DNA from: 40CM-4-65-16 sp035279785
Lineage (GTDB): Bacteria; Chloroflexota; Dormibacteria; Dormibacterales; Dormibacteraceae
DNA length: 26,406 nt
NCBI GenBank assembly: GCA_035279785.1
Contig: DATEHC010000143.1
Span: 1 to 26,406, forward strand
Reading direction: 5' to 3'
The notes beneath the pieces were generated by a model that saw only the letters and a program-made list of their open reading frames with translations, was not told where the DNA came from and did no database searches. The position numbers and the translations under genes are program-made. Positions 7,501 to 15,791 of this stretch are shown here, in pieces. Each line of letters begins with the position of its first letter. Positions within the stretch are counted from its first letter, which is position 1.

Positions 7501-8721
7501 ATGACGCGTAGGTACGTCATCCTCGGCAACGGCATCGCCGGCCAGACGGCCGCCGAGGACCTGCGCAAGGCCGACGCGAATGCCTCGATCACGATCATCG
7601 CGGCCGAGCGTCACCCGCTCTACAACCGCGTCGCGCTTCCGCGCTACCTGCGCGGCCAGGTGCGGCGCGAGAAGGTCTTCATGCGCACGGCCGAACAGTC
7701 GGCGCAGCAGAACATCGACATCCACTTCGAGACGTGGGCGACCGAGGTCGACCTCGGAGACAAGACCGTGCTCACCAACCGCGGACAGGAATTCAAGTAC
7801 GACGCGATCCTGATCGCGACCGGCGGCCGGCCGAAGCCGCCGCCGTGGCAGGGCGCGTCGGACGTGACCGCGACGCTGGGCTTCCAGACCCTGGACGACA
7901 CCGATGCGATCATCGAGAAGGCGGACGCAAGTGAGCGCGTGCTCGTGATGGGCGGAAGCTTCATCGGCTACGAGCTGGCCGAGGGCGTGAGCTTTCGTAA
8001 GAAGGCGCACGTGACCTGGATCATGCGAGGGCCCTGGTTCCTTCGTTACGTCCTCGACGAAGAAGGTGGGCGGCTTTGCCGGCAGCTCGGCGAGGACCAG
8101 GGCGTGCAGTTCATCACCAACGACGAGGTGCGGAAGTTCAGCCGCAGCAATGGGCGCTTCATCGCAGAGACCGTCAACGGTCATAAGGTGGAGTTCGACC
8201 TGCTCACCTACGGCGTCGGTCTCGACTACTACACCGAGCCTGTGCGCAACGGCGTGGAGCTGAAGCACGGAATCGTCACCGACGCCAAGCTCCGCACGTC
8301 GGCGCCCGACGCCTACGCGGCAGGCGACATCGCGGTGTTTTACGACCTCATGGTCGAGCGCCACAACCAGATGGGGACGTGGGACAACGCCGAGGCGCAC
8401 GGCAAGGTCGCGGCGCTCAACATGGCAGGCGCCAACGAGGACTTCTTCGACGTTCCGACCTACACGACGACGATGTTCGGCTCGACGCTTGCGGTGATGG
8501 GCGTGACGCCCGACGTGCAGCCGGGGCTCGAGTCGGTCCGCACGTTCAGCTTCGAGGAGAAGTTCTATCGCAAGCTGTTCTTCAAGGACGACCGGCTCGT
8601 CGGCGCGATCATGATCGGGCCGCCCAAGGGTCGCAAGAAGCTGATCGAGATCATGCGCTCGCGGCAGAAGATCGAGCGGCCGAAGCAGGAGCTGCTCGAC
8701 CCGGCGAACCTCAAGGACTGA
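7501..8721 (+). CDS. FAD-dependent NAD(P)H oxidoreductase (nitrite/rubredoxin reductase-like)
   Basis: This 406-residue pyridine nucleotide-disulfide oxidoreductase family protein has a first dinucleotide motif GNGIAG at 9-14 for FAD, ATGGRPKPP (106-114), a second Rossmann motif GGSFIG at 151-156 for NAD(P)H, and a late YAAGDIAVF that contacts FAD. It resembles the FAD/NAD half of NirB-type nitrite reductases and rubredoxin or ferredoxin reductases. No CxxC redox disulfide is evident, so electrons probably pass to a partner protein. In-frame ATGs exist at 7480, 7492 and 7501. I prefer 7501 because the family begins right there (MTRRYVILGNG) and AGGGG sits 10 bases upstream; the others lie in or against the hairpin. 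An SRPBCC gene follows four bases after its stop. Confidence 0.88.
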   Translation: MTRRYVILGNGIAGQTAAEDLRKADANASITIIAAERHPLYNRVALPRYLRGQVRREKVFMRTAEQSAQQNIDIHFETWATEVDLGDKTVLTNRGQEFKYDAILIATGGRPKPPPWQGASDVTATLGFQTLDDTDAIIEKADASERVLVMGGSFIGYELAEGVSFRKKAHVTWIMRGPWFLRYVLDEEGGRLCRQLGEDQGVQFITNDEVRKFSRSNGRFIAETVNGHKVEFDLLTYGVGLDYYTEPVRNGVELKHGIVTDAKLRTSAPDAYAAGDIAVFYDLMVERHNQMGTWDNAEAHGKVAALNMAGANEDFFDVPTYTTTMFGSTLAVMGVTPDVQPGLESVRTFSFEEKFYRKLFFKDDRLVGAIMIGPPKGRKKLIEIMRSRQKIERPKQELLDPANLKD

Positions 8722-8725
8722 CTCG

Positions 8726-9241
8726 GTGGCGCCGGAGTATCGCTTCCTCACGACCTGGCGGGTCAAGGCGACCCCGCGCGAGGTGGCGGAGGTTCTGGGC
8801 GACGCGCCTGCGCTCGCGCGGTGGTGGCCTTCGGTCTACCTCGACGTGAAGGAGCTGGCGCCCGGCGATCCGGCCACGCGCGTCGGGCGGGTGATCGACC
8901 TGTACACGAAGGGCTGGCTGCCGTACACCTTGCGCTGGAAGTTCACCGTGACGGATTCGAATCCGCCGCATGGATTCAGCCTGCGCGCTGAAGGCGATTT
9001 CGAAGGCACCGGGGTATGGACGATCACGCAAGACGGCGACGAGACCGTCGCGGTTTACGACTGGCGCATCGCCGCGTACAAGCCGCTGCTCCGGTACGGC
9101 AGCATCGTGATGCGCCCGATCTTCGCCGCCAACCACCGCTGGGCGATGGCCCGCGGGCTCGAGAGCCTCGAGCTCGAGCTTCGCCGGCGGAGGGGCGAGA
9201 CCGTGCCGCCGCCGCCGGGGCCAACTTTCACCCGCCCTTAG
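8726..9241 (+). CDS. SRPBCC (START-like/polyketide cyclase) family protein
   Basis: This 171-residue protein opens YRFLTTWRVKATPREVAEVLGDAPALARWWP, the usual beta strand, helix and WW stretch at the start of the helix-grip fold. Members bind hydrophobic ligands in a central cavity or act as cyclases or hydrolases; no catalytic residues can be assigned here. The end is Pro-rich. The start is GTG at 8726, four bases after the stop of the FAD oxidoreductase, so the two are probably cotranscribed and may share a substrate. Confidence 0.75.
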   Translation: MAPEYRFLTTWRVKATPREVAEVLGDAPALARWWPSVYLDVKELAPGDPATRVGRVIDLYTKGWLPYTLRWKFTVTDSNPPHGFSLRAEGDFEGTGVWTITQDGDETVAVYDWRIAAYKPLLRYGSIVMRPIFAANHRWAMARGLESLELELRRRRGETVPPPPGPTFTRP

Positions 9242-9255
9242 CTCGTTAGCCGTCG

Positions 9256-9261
9256 TATCGT
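9256..9261 (+). promoter_or_regulatory. Candidate -10 element of the ClgR-like gene
   Basis: TATCGT fits the loose TANNNT -10 pattern of high-GC bacteria. It sits 13 bases before the ATG at 9275, implying a 5' leader of only a few bases. No convincing -35 box is seen, so the call is weak. Confidence 0.25.
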
Positions 9262-9274
9262 TTGCCTTGGACAA

Positions 9275-9700
9275 ATGGCATTCGCTTACAGCGAAACCAC
9301 GCAATCGATCCGGCAGGCCCTCGGGTCGGTGCTCCGCGGTCGCCGTGAGGCTACCCGGCGAACTCTGAGCGAGGTGGCCGCGGAGGCAGGGCTCTCGCCG
9401 GCGCACCTGTCCGAGGTCGAACGCGGGCGCAAGGAGATGTCCACCGAGCGCCTCGTCGCCGTCGCCCACGCTCTCGGAATCAGGCCGGCCGAGATCTACT
9501 CCGACCTGGCGCGGCTGCTCGGCGCGGACGCTGAGCAGCGGACGTGGCCCGAGGACCCGCCGGTCAAGCTGCGGCTAGCCACGGCGGGGCTGCCTCTCGA
9601 GGCGCTGCGCAGCGTCGCCGACTTCAGCGCCTATCTGGCGATGGTGAACCCGCCGCCACCGCCCAAGGAACCAATCGGCTTTTTGCGGAACAGGAGGTAG
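9275..9700 (+). CDS. clgR: XRE-family regulator, ClgR-like
   Basis: This 141-residue protein has one helix-turn-helix domain at about residues 12-72. The segment TLSEVAAEAGLSPAHLSEVERGRKE (30-54) closely matches the DNA-binding region of ClgR, the actinobacterial activator of clp protease genes. The C-terminal half is variable, with a PPPPP stretch and a basic end. The very next gene is clpP, six bases downstream, which independently supports the ClgR assignment. In other bacteria ClgR controls clpP, clpC and its own gene and is itself degraded by Clp, forming a feedback loop; that is family knowledge applied here. The start is ATG at 9275. The palindrome at 9281-9295 lies inside the first codons. 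Confidence 0.75.
   Translation: MAFAYSETTQSIRQALGSVLRGRREATRRTLSEVAAEAGLSPAHLSEVERGRKEMSTERLVAVAHALGIRPAEIYSDLARLLGADAEQRTWPEDPPVKLRLATAGLPLEALRSVADFSAYLAMVNPPPPPKEPIGFLRNRR
9281..9295. promoter_or_regulatory. ClgR-type operator palindrome over the first codons of the regulator gene
   Basis: TTCGCTTACAGCGAA is a perfect inverted repeat, 6 + 3 + 6. Its core CGCTTACAGCG fits CGCYNANRGCG, the ClgR operator core I recall from actinobacteria. It covers codons 3-7 of the adjacent ClgR-like gene, which suggests autoregulation. Confidence 0.6.
9692..9697 (+). promoter_or_regulatory. Ribosome-binding site fixing the clpP start
   Basis: A consensus AGGAGG lies at the end of the clgR-like gene, with 8 bases to GTG 9706. 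It decides the start of clpP, since the frame stays open for more than 150 bases upstream through the regulator gene. Confidence 0.85.
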
Positions 9701-9705
9701 TCGAA

Positions 9706-10320
9706 GTGAACCTGATCCCGACGGTGATCACCAACGACGGCCGCGGCGAGCGCGCCTACGACATCTACTCGCGACTGCTGCGCGACGGCGTCATCTTCGT
9801 GCGCGGCGTCATCGACGACGACCTGGCGAGCACGGTGACGGCGCAGCTGCTATTTCTCGAGAGCGAAGCGCCGGAGCAGGACATCCAGATTTACGTCAAC
9901 AGCCCGGGCGGCTCGCTGACCGCGGCGCTTTCCATCTACGACGCGATGCAGTACGTCAGTCCGAAGGTCGCGACGCTGTGCACCGGTCTGGCGGCCAGCG
10001 GCGGATCGCTGCTCCTCGCCGGCGGTGACCCGGGCATGCGTATGGCGCTCCCGCACGCGCAGATCCTCATCCACCAACCGTTCACGCAGGGGATCCAGGG
10101 CCAGGCGACCGACATCCAGATCCACGCCCAGGAGATCCTGCGGCAGCGCGAGCAGCTCGCGCGGATCTACGCGAAGCACTGCAAGCGCGAGATCGAGGAC
10201 GTCGAGCGCGCGATGGAGCGCGACTTCTTCATGTCGCCGGAGCAGGCCAAGGAATGGGGCCTGATCGACCTGATCGTGGAGAAAAACCCGCACATGGTGA
10301 AAGCCGCAGCCACCAAGTGA
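9706..10320 (+). CDS. clpP: ATP-dependent Clp protease proteolytic subunit
   Basis: This 204-residue serine protease, which forms the tetradecameric ClpP barrel working with Clp/Hsp100 unfoldases, has the usual length. The catalytic triad is complete: Ser98 in GLAASGG, His123 in ILIHQP and Asp173 in ERDFF. The usual oxyanion/handle block SPGGSLTAALSIYDAM follows VN at 64-65. The residue after the catalytic Ser is Gly where most ClpPs have Met (AASMG), a mild substitution. The N-terminus NLIPTVI begins right at the GTG, so no long propeptide is present. The start is set by the AGGAGG at 9692-9697. The upstream neighbour is the ClgR-like regulator. The stop overlaps the GTG of the SDR gene as GTGA. 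Confidence 0.95.
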   Translation: MNLIPTVITNDGRGERAYDIYSRLLRDGVIFVRGVIDDDLASTVTAQLLFLESEAPEQDIQIYVNSPGGSLTAALSIYDAMQYVSPKVATLCTGLAASGGSLLLAGGDPGMRMALPHAQILIHQPFTQGIQGQATDIQIHAQEILRQREQLARIYAKHCKREIEDVERAMERDFFMSPEQAKEWGLIDLIVEKNPHMVKAAATK

Positions 10321-11282
10321 AGGTCGTCGTGCTGGGCGGCACGCGCTTCATCGGTCGCGCAACCGTGGAGGAGCTTGCCGCCTCCGGCCATGACCTCCTG
10401 CTCGTTCATCGCGGCCGGCTCGAGCCCGACGACCTCCCGCAGGTTCCCCACCTGCACTGCGAGCGGGCCGAGCTGGTTGCGAACCGCGCCGAGCTCGAGG
10501 CGTTCGGCGCCGACGCGGTCGTCGATTTCTTCGCGCTGACCCGCGAGGACGCGGAGGGAGCATTGGAGGCGCTCCCGAGCGCGAAACGCCGGATCGTGAT
10601 CTCGAGCATGGACGTGTATCGCGCATTCGGCGCCGTGATCACGGGCCACGAGACCGATCCCGTGCCGATCACGGAGGAGTCGCCCGTCCGCGAGAACCGG
10701 TACCCGTACCGCGGCATGGTCCCCGGCCGCGACAACTACGACAAGCTCGACGTCGAGGACGTGTATCTCAAACACGGCGCGCTGTCGGTGCGGCTGCCCA
10801 TGGTCTACGGCGAGCGCGACTACCAGCGGCGCGAGGAGTTCATCCTGCGGCGCGTGCGCGCGGGTCGGAAGCAGATCCCGTTTGGGACCGGGTCGTGGCT
10901 CACCTGCCGCGGCTACGTCCGCGACATCGCGACGGCGATCCGGCTTGCGCTCGACAAACCGGCGGTGACGGGCGTCCTGAACCTCTGCGAGGACCGCAGC
11001 TACTCGATGCGGCTGTGGGCGCGAATGATCCTCGAGGCGGCCGGGTCCGATGCCGAGCTCGTGACCGTCCCGGACGACAAGCTCCCAGAGGACCTGCAGG
11101 AGACGGGCAACCTCCTCCAGCACGTTGCCGCCAGCTCGCGGAAGGCGCAACAGCTGCTCGGCTGGAAGACCTCGGATCCCGCCGAATGCTTGCGCACCAG
11201 CGTGCTCTGGCACCTCGATCACCCGCCGGACGACGCCAGTGACGACTTCGCCCCGGACGATCTGGCCCTGGCTTCCGTCTAG
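10317..11282 (+). CDS. Atypical extended SDR, NAD-dependent epimerase/dehydratase-like
   Basis: This 321-residue protein begins with a Rossmann motif, VVVLGGTRFIG (residues 3-13), and has SSMDVY (96-101) and a LVRL-like SVRLPMVYG (157-165), the pattern of extended short-chain dehydrogenases acting on nucleotide sugars or related molecules. The catalytic YxxxK is not present in its usual form: NYDKLDVE (140-147) has Tyr141 only two residues before Lys143. It may therefore be an atypical SDR that binds ligand or nucleotide without normal redox chemistry. The start is GTG at 10317, overlapping the clpP stop by four bases (GTGA), so translation is coupled to clpP. The C-terminus is acidic. Confidence 0.8.
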   Translation: MKVVVLGGTRFIGRATVEELAASGHDLLLVHRGRLEPDDLPQVPHLHCERAELVANRAELEAFGADAVVDFFALTREDAEGALEALPSAKRRIVISSMDVYRAFGAVITGHETDPVPITEESPVRENRYPYRGMVPGRDNYDKLDVEDVYLKHGALSVRLPMVYGERDYQRREEFILRRVRAGRKQIPFGTGSWLTCRGYVRDIATAIRLALDKPAVTGVLNLCEDRSYSMRLWARMILEAAGSDAELVTVPDDKLPEDLQETGNLLQHVAASSRKAQQLLGWKTSDPAECLRTSVLWHLDHPPDDASDDFAPDDLALASV

Positions 11283-11292
11283 TCTTCTTCCC

Positions 11293-14133
11293 ATGTCGCG
11301 GCGCTACCGGCCGTTTGACCCGTTCGATCGCGGCGGCCCGTTCGAAGCCGGCCGGGAGATTCGCGTGCCCCAGATCCCGCGCCGCTTCTGGGGCGGCGTG
11401 GCGCTGTTCGGGCTCGCGGTCCTCATCTTCATCGCGGCCAGCCCGATCATCGGGTTCATCACCGAGCTGCAGTGGTACGACGCGCTCGGCTACCGCGACG
11501 TGTACACGACCCGGCTCACGCTCGAATGGTCGCTGGGCATCGGCGCGTTCGTGCTCGCGTTCGCGTACCTCGCGGTCAACGTCGCGATCGCGCTACGGTC
11601 GCGCACGGGCGCCGCGCTGCGCGCCGTCGGCATCCGGCGGTCGATCTTCCGCGGACCTGCCGGCTGGGTGAGCCTCGGCGTCTCGGCGGTGATCGCGCTC
11701 ATCCTTGCGGGCGGCGCGTTCGGGCAGTGGCAGTCCCTGGCTCTGTTTCTCCACTCGACGCCGACCGGCGCCACGGACCCGGTCCTGGGCCAGGACATCT
11801 CCTTTTATCTCCTGACGCTTCCCTTCTTGCACGCGGCGACGAACTGGTCGCTCGGGCTCGACTTCATGACGCTGCTGTTGATCGCGGCCGTCTACGCGTG
11901 GCGCGGAGACAGCTTCGACTTCAGGCCTACGCCGGCGGCGCTGGCCCATCTGTCGGTGTTGATCGCGTTCTTCGGCATCACGCTCGCGGTGATCACCTGG
12001 CTCGGCCGCTACGACCTCCTGTACGCGCACAACAGCGGCGTGGTCTGGGGCGCGGCGTACACCGACGTCAACGCTCGGCTGCCCCTGTACGCGTTCCAGG
12101 CCGCGGCGGGAATCGTGCTCGCCGGGGGCCTGATCGCCAACGCGTGGATCCGCCGCCTCTGGCTGCCGGTGGTCGCGGTCGGCGCCTGGATCGTCCTGAC
12201 CATCGTCACCCAGGCCGTCCCCGCGTTCGTCCAGGGTGTTCAGGTCACACCCAACGCCCAGACCTACGAGCTGCCGTACATCCAGCGCGAGATCGCCGGT
12301 ACGCGGGCGGCGTACGGCCTCTCCACTGTCACGGTCAACGACTTCACCGGCGACCAGCCGCTGACCGCCCAGGACGTGCAGAACGACCAGGTGACCGTCA
12401 ACAACCTTCGGCTGTGGGACTTTCCCGAGCTGAAAGAGACCTACGACCAGAACCAGACGCTGCGCACCTACTACACCTTCAACGACATCGACATCGACCG
12501 CTACGTCATCAACGGCCAGTACCAGCAGGTCGAGATCAGCGCGCGCGAGATCGACACCACCAAACTTGCCGCCGCCGCGCAGAACTGGGTCAACATCCAC
12601 CTCCAGTACACGCACGGCTATGCCGCGGCGGGGAGCCCCGTCAACGCCAGTAAGTCAGAGGGTCTTCCGCAGTACGTCGTCAGCGACGTTCCCCCGACTG
12701 GTCCGCTGACGATCACGCAGCCTGCCATCTACTTCGGGGAGAGCACCAGCGGCCCCGTCATCGCCCCGTCTCTCGTTCCGGAGTTCGACTATCCCTCAGC
12801 CCCGGACGTGTACACCAGCTACAAGGGTTCGCACGGCGTGCCCATGACCAGCCTCAACCGGGCGTTGTGGTCGCTGCGCTTGAGCGATTTCAACCTGCTG
12901 GTGTCAGGGCAGGTCACGGACAAGAGCCTGATGCTCTACCGGCGCAACATCGTCGACCGCGTGTCGGCGATGGCGCCGTTCCTCACGCTCGACGGCGATC
13001 CCTACGTGGTGGTCGTGAACGGCAAGCTCTACTGGATCATCGACGCCTACACGACCGGTTCGACCTATCCATACGCGCAGACGCTGAGCTTCGGCGGCAA
13101 CGACATCAACTACATCAGAAACTCGGTGAAGGTCGTCGTCGACGCGTACGAGGGCACAGTCAACTTTTACGTGGTCGACCCGAAGGATCCGCTGATCAAG
13201 GCGTACCAAGCGACGTTCCCAACCATGTTCCAGCCGATCTCCTCGCTCTCGACCGGTCTTCGCGCACACCTACGCGTTCCCGAAGACCTGTTCAACGTCC
13301 AGGTGGCGGTTTACGCCGTCTACCACGTCAACCCCGATGCGGTGGGAGCGAAAGTGCTGTTCGCGCGAGAGGACGTGTGGCAGATTCCCACGGCCCAGAA
13401 CTCCCCCACGACCGCCGCCGCGCCGGTGACGCCGTACTACGTTCTGTTCCGGCTTCCCGGTCAGCAGCAGGCCGAGTTCCTTCTGATCATGCCGTTCACG
13501 CCACTGAACAAGAACAACCTTGTTTCGTGGCTTGCCGCGCGCAGCGACGGATCTCACTACGGCGAGTACACGTCTTACGTTCTTCCCAAGGGCACAGTCA
13601 TCGACGGGCCGCAGCTGGTCGCCAACCGCATCAACCAGAACACAACCATCTCCTCCGACTTCACGCTGTTCAGCCAGGCAGGCTCACAGGTGCAGCAGGG
13701 CAACCTGCTCGTGGTGCCGATCGGGAACTCGTTCCTCTACTTCGAGCCGGTCTACCTGCGAGCTCGCGAGGCGTCAGCGCTGCCCGAGCTCAAGAAGGTG
13801 ATCCTCGCCAACCAGACACAGGTCGTCTACACGGACACGCTCGAACAAGCCATCCAGCAGCTCGTCGGAGCCACACCGCCGCCTGTGAACACGGGACCGC
13901 CGCCCTCCACGTACACAGCGGCGCAGGTGGCGCAGATCCAGAGCCTGATCGCTCAGGCCAACCAGCATTACAAGGCCGCGTATGCCGCCCTCCAGCGCGG
14001 CGACCTGACGACCTTCGGGACGGAGATGCAGACGGTCGGCCAGATCCTGCAGCAGCTGCAGGCGATCAGCGGCGCGACCTCGACGCCGACGACCGGAGCC
14101 TCACCGTCGCCCAAGGCTTCACCCGGTCCGTAG
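11293..14133 (+). CDS. UPF0182 family large membrane protein
   Basis: This 946-residue protein matches the UPF0182 (COG1615) family, found mainly in actinobacteria, cyanobacteria and related groups, with no established function. The N-terminal third has about seven membrane helices (roughly 32-54, 76-100, 124-145, 170-205, 219-238, 265-285, 289-309), with the conserved TDPVLGQDISFYLLTLPFL and GAAYTDVNARLPLY segments between them. A long soluble, probably extracytoplasmic domain follows. The C-terminus is a Thr/Pro/Ser-rich tail after a helical segment that begins TYTAAQVAQIQ. The start is ATG at 11293, before the first helix; the frame is open upstream only as a shadow of the SDR gene. The 3' end overlaps the convergent pcm gene by 15 bases. 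Confidence 0.88.
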   Translation: MSRRYRPFDPFDRGGPFEAGREIRVPQIPRRFWGGVALFGLAVLIFIAASPIIGFITELQWYDALGYRDVYTTRLTLEWSLGIGAFVLAFAYLAVNVAIALRSRTGAALRAVGIRRSIFRGPAGWVSLGVSAVIALILAGGAFGQWQSLALFLHSTPTGATDPVLGQDISFYLLTLPFLHAATNWSLGLDFMTLLLIAAVYAWRGDSFDFRPTPAALAHLSVLIAFFGITLAVITWLGRYDLLYAHNSGVVWGAAYTDVNARLPLYAFQAAAGIVLAGGLIANAWIRRLWLPVVAVGAWIVLTIVTQAVPAFVQGVQVTPNAQTYELPYIQREIAGTRAAYGLSTVTVNDFTGDQPLTAQDVQNDQVTVNNLRLWDFPELKETYDQNQTLRTYYTFNDIDIDRYVINGQYQQVEISAREIDTTKLAAAAQNWVNIHLQYTHGYAAAGSPVNASKSEGLPQYVVSDVPPTGPLTITQPAIYFGESTSGPVIAPSLVPEFDYPSAPDVYTSYKGSHGVPMTSLNRALWSLRLSDFNLLVSGQVTDKSLMLYRRNIVDRVSAMAPFLTLDGDPYVVVVNGKLYWIIDAYTTGSTYPYAQTLSFGGNDINYIRNSVKVVVDAYEGTVNFYVVDPKDPLIKAYQATFPTMFQPISSLSTGLRAHLRVPEDLFNVQVAVYAVYHVNPDAVGAKVLFAREDVWQIPTAQNSPTTAAAPVTPYYVLFRLPGQQQAEFLLIMPFTPLNKNNLVSWLAARSDGSHYGEYTSYVLPKGTVIDGPQLVANRINQNTTISSDFTLFSQAGSQVQQGNLLVVPIGNSFLYFEPVYLRAREASALPELKKVILANQTQVVYTDTLEQAIQQLVGATPPPVNTGPPPSTYTAAQVAQIQSLIAQANQHYKAAYAALQRGDLTTFGTEMQTVGQILQQLQAISGATSTPTTGASPSPKASPGP

Positions 14134-14745
14134 GGGAACGAAGAGGACCGGGAAGAGCGAGCGGTAGCCGACCGCCTCGCCGTGGCGTTCGTAGATGCGG
14201 AGGTCCTGCGGCTCTTCGTTCGCGATCGCAACGGGGATCACCATCCGACCCCCATCCGCCAGCTGCTCGATGAGCGGCGCCGGGACGTCGCGCGCGGCGG
14301 CCGCGACGAGGATCACGTCGTAGGGCGCGCCCGCCGGCCAGCCGAGGCTTCCATCCCCGACCGCAACCTGCACGTTGTCGAAGCCAGTGCGTCGCAGCGC
14401 CTCCGATGCGTGCTCGGCGAGAGCGGGCTCGCGCTCGACCGTGAGGACCTGACGGCACAGCCGGCTCAGCACCGCGGCCGCGTATCCGGATCCCGTGCCG
14501 ACCTCGAGGACATTGTCCGCGGGCTGAATCGCGGCGGCCTGCGCCATCAACGCGACCACCAGCGGTTGCGAGATGGTCTGGCCGCACTCGATGGAAAGCG
14601 CGCGGTCCTCGTACGCGTGCCGGCGCATGCGCGGAGAGAGGAACTCCTCGCGCGGTACCGAGGCCATCGCCTGCAGCACGCGCTCGTCGGTCACCCCGTG
14701 CGGGCGAAGCTGCTCGGCGACCATGCGTTGCGCCGGTGTGCTCAT
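14119..14745 (-). CDS. pcm: Protein-L-isoaspartate O-methyltransferase
   Basis: This 208-residue PIMT methylates isoaspartyl residues to start their repair to aspartate. It shows QTISQP (56-61), the substrate loop found in this family, then the SAM motif VLEVGTGSGYAAAVL (79-93), and a late GGRMVIPV segment. The start is ATG at 14745, chosen because AGAGGT lies 7 bases upstream and homology begins there; the frame is open to 14898, but that part overlaps the divergent phosphoribosyltransferase. Its substrates overlap with those of the isoaspartyl peptidase at 2969-3790, although the two are not in one operon. Its last 15 bases overlap the end of the UPF0182 gene on the other strand. Confidence 0.93.
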   Translation of the reverse strand: MSTPAQRMVAEQLRPHGVTDERVLQAMASVPREEFLSPRMRRHAYEDRALSIECGQTISQPLVVALMAQAAAIQPADNVLEVGTGSGYAAAVLSRLCRQVLTVEREPALAEHASEALRRTGFDNVQVAVGDGSLGWPAGAPYDVILVAAAARDVPAPLIEQLADGGRMVIPVAIANEEPQDLRIYERHGEAVGYRSLFPVLFVPLRTG

Positions 14746-14768
14746 CGAGGCGACCTCTGAAGCGAGCG

Positions 14769-14774
14769 TACAAT
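14769..14774 (+). promoter_or_regulatory. Candidate -10 box of the phosphoribosyltransferase gene
   Basis: TACAAT differs from the sigma-70 consensus by one base. It lies in the 42-base gap between the pcm start and TTG 14788, 13 bases before that TTG. No good -35 is found. Confidence 0.3.
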
Positions 14775-14787
14775 CTGCCCCGTTCCC

Positions 14788-15762
14788 TTGGCGTCGTCGC
14801 TCAACCTCGTGCCGCAGAAATGGCGCCGCCCCGTACGGCAGCGCTCGCGCCTTGTCAGACGTACGGGCCCCGCTCACTCCCGCGTGGAATTCGCGCACCC
14901 GTCCGAGCAGGAGTTCGCGCGATTCCTCGACTACTACCGCATCCGCTGGCAGTACGAGCCCGTCTCGTTTCCGATCGCGTGGGACGGCTCACGTGTGGCC
15001 GAGATGTTCACGCCGGACTTCTACCTTCCCGAGCACGACCTGTACATAGAGCTGACGACGATGAAGCAGTCGCTCGTCACTCCCAAGAACCGGAAGCTGC
15101 GGTTGCTGCGCGAGCTGTACCCGGAGCTCAACGTGCGGCTCCTGTACCGCCGCGACTACCAGCAGCTCCTGGCCAAGGCCGGCTACAGCGCGCTCGAGGT
15201 TCAGCACCTGCGCAAGGAGGACGTGGGTGAGATCCTCATCTCGCCGGTGGAGCTGGAGTCGCGCATTCGCGCGCTCGCGCGCAAGATCTCGCGCGACTAT
15301 CGGGGGCAGTCGATCGTCCTCGTCGGCGTGCTCAAAGGAATCACCTTTTTCCTCGCCGACCTCGCGCGGCAGATCAAGGTGCCGTTCGTCATCGACTACC
15401 TGGACCTCAAACGCTACGCGGGAGCACAGCCGCAAGACCGCGTGCGCATCATGCGCGACATCGACTACCCGATCGAGGGCCGGCACGTGGTGCTGGTCGA
15501 GGACATCATCAACACCGGCTTCACCATCGACTACGTGGTGTCGCAGCTGCGCGAGCGCGGGCCGGCGTCGCTCGAGATCGTCACGCTGCTGGACCGTCCC
15601 CTGCGGCGCATGGTCAAGGTGCCGGTCAAGTACGTGGGGTTTCAGATCCCAAACGACTATGTGGTCGGGTACGGCCTCGACTACCGCGAGCTGTACCGCA
15701 ACCTGCCCTTCATCTGCACCCTGCGCACCAGCGTCTACGACATGCCGCCGGCGCCTGCCTGA
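14788..15762 (+). CDS. hpt: Hypoxanthine phosphoribosyltransferase fused to an N-terminal restriction-endonuclease-like domain
   Basis: This 324-residue protein has two parts. Residues from about 145 to 324 are a type I phosphoribosyltransferase of the Hpt group, which joins hypoxanthine or guanine to PRPP: the PRPP loop is VVLVEDIINTGFTID (234-248), VGVLKG (179-184) is the first loop, and YVVGYGLDYRELYRNLPFI (291-309) is the usual base-binding end. Residues about 33-135 are extra. They contain HPSEQEFARFLD (37-48), TPDFYLP (75-81) and LYIELTTMK (85-93), the helix-Glu, PD and ExT/K pattern of PD-(D/E)XK nuclease folds, although the expected Lys after Glu88 is Thr90. Normal Hpt is about 180 residues. 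TTG 14788 gives the longest form; GTG 14884 (residue 33) would also keep the whole extra domain. Neither has a clear ribosome-binding site. Confidence 0.85.
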   Translation: MASSLNLVPQKWRRPVRQRSRLVRRTGPAHSRVEFAHPSEQEFARFLDYYRIRWQYEPVSFPIAWDGSRVAEMFTPDFYLPEHDLYIELTTMKQSLVTPKNRKLRLLRELYPELNVRLLYRRDYQQLLAKAGYSALEVQHLRKEDVGEILISPVELESRIRALARKISRDYRGQSIVLVGVLKGITFFLADLARQIKVPFVIDYLDLKRYAGAQPQDRVRIMRDIDYPIEGRHVVLVEDIINTGFTIDYVVSQLRERGPASLEIVTLLDRPLRRMVKVPVKYVGFQIPNDYVVGYGLDYRELYRNLPFICTLRTSVYDMPPAPA

Positions 15763-15791
15763 GCGAGCGCCTTTCGCGCCTGCTGGACTGG

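Noticed and set aside
7435..8766. A 443-codon open frame opposite the FAD oxidoreductase
   Set aside because: It is antisense to a firmly identified gene and shows low-complexity Arg/His/Val composition with no motif.
14746..14898. N-terminal extension of pcm
   Set aside because: It overlaps the divergent phosphoribosyltransferase gene, while ATG 14745 has a good ribosome-binding site and begins the homology.
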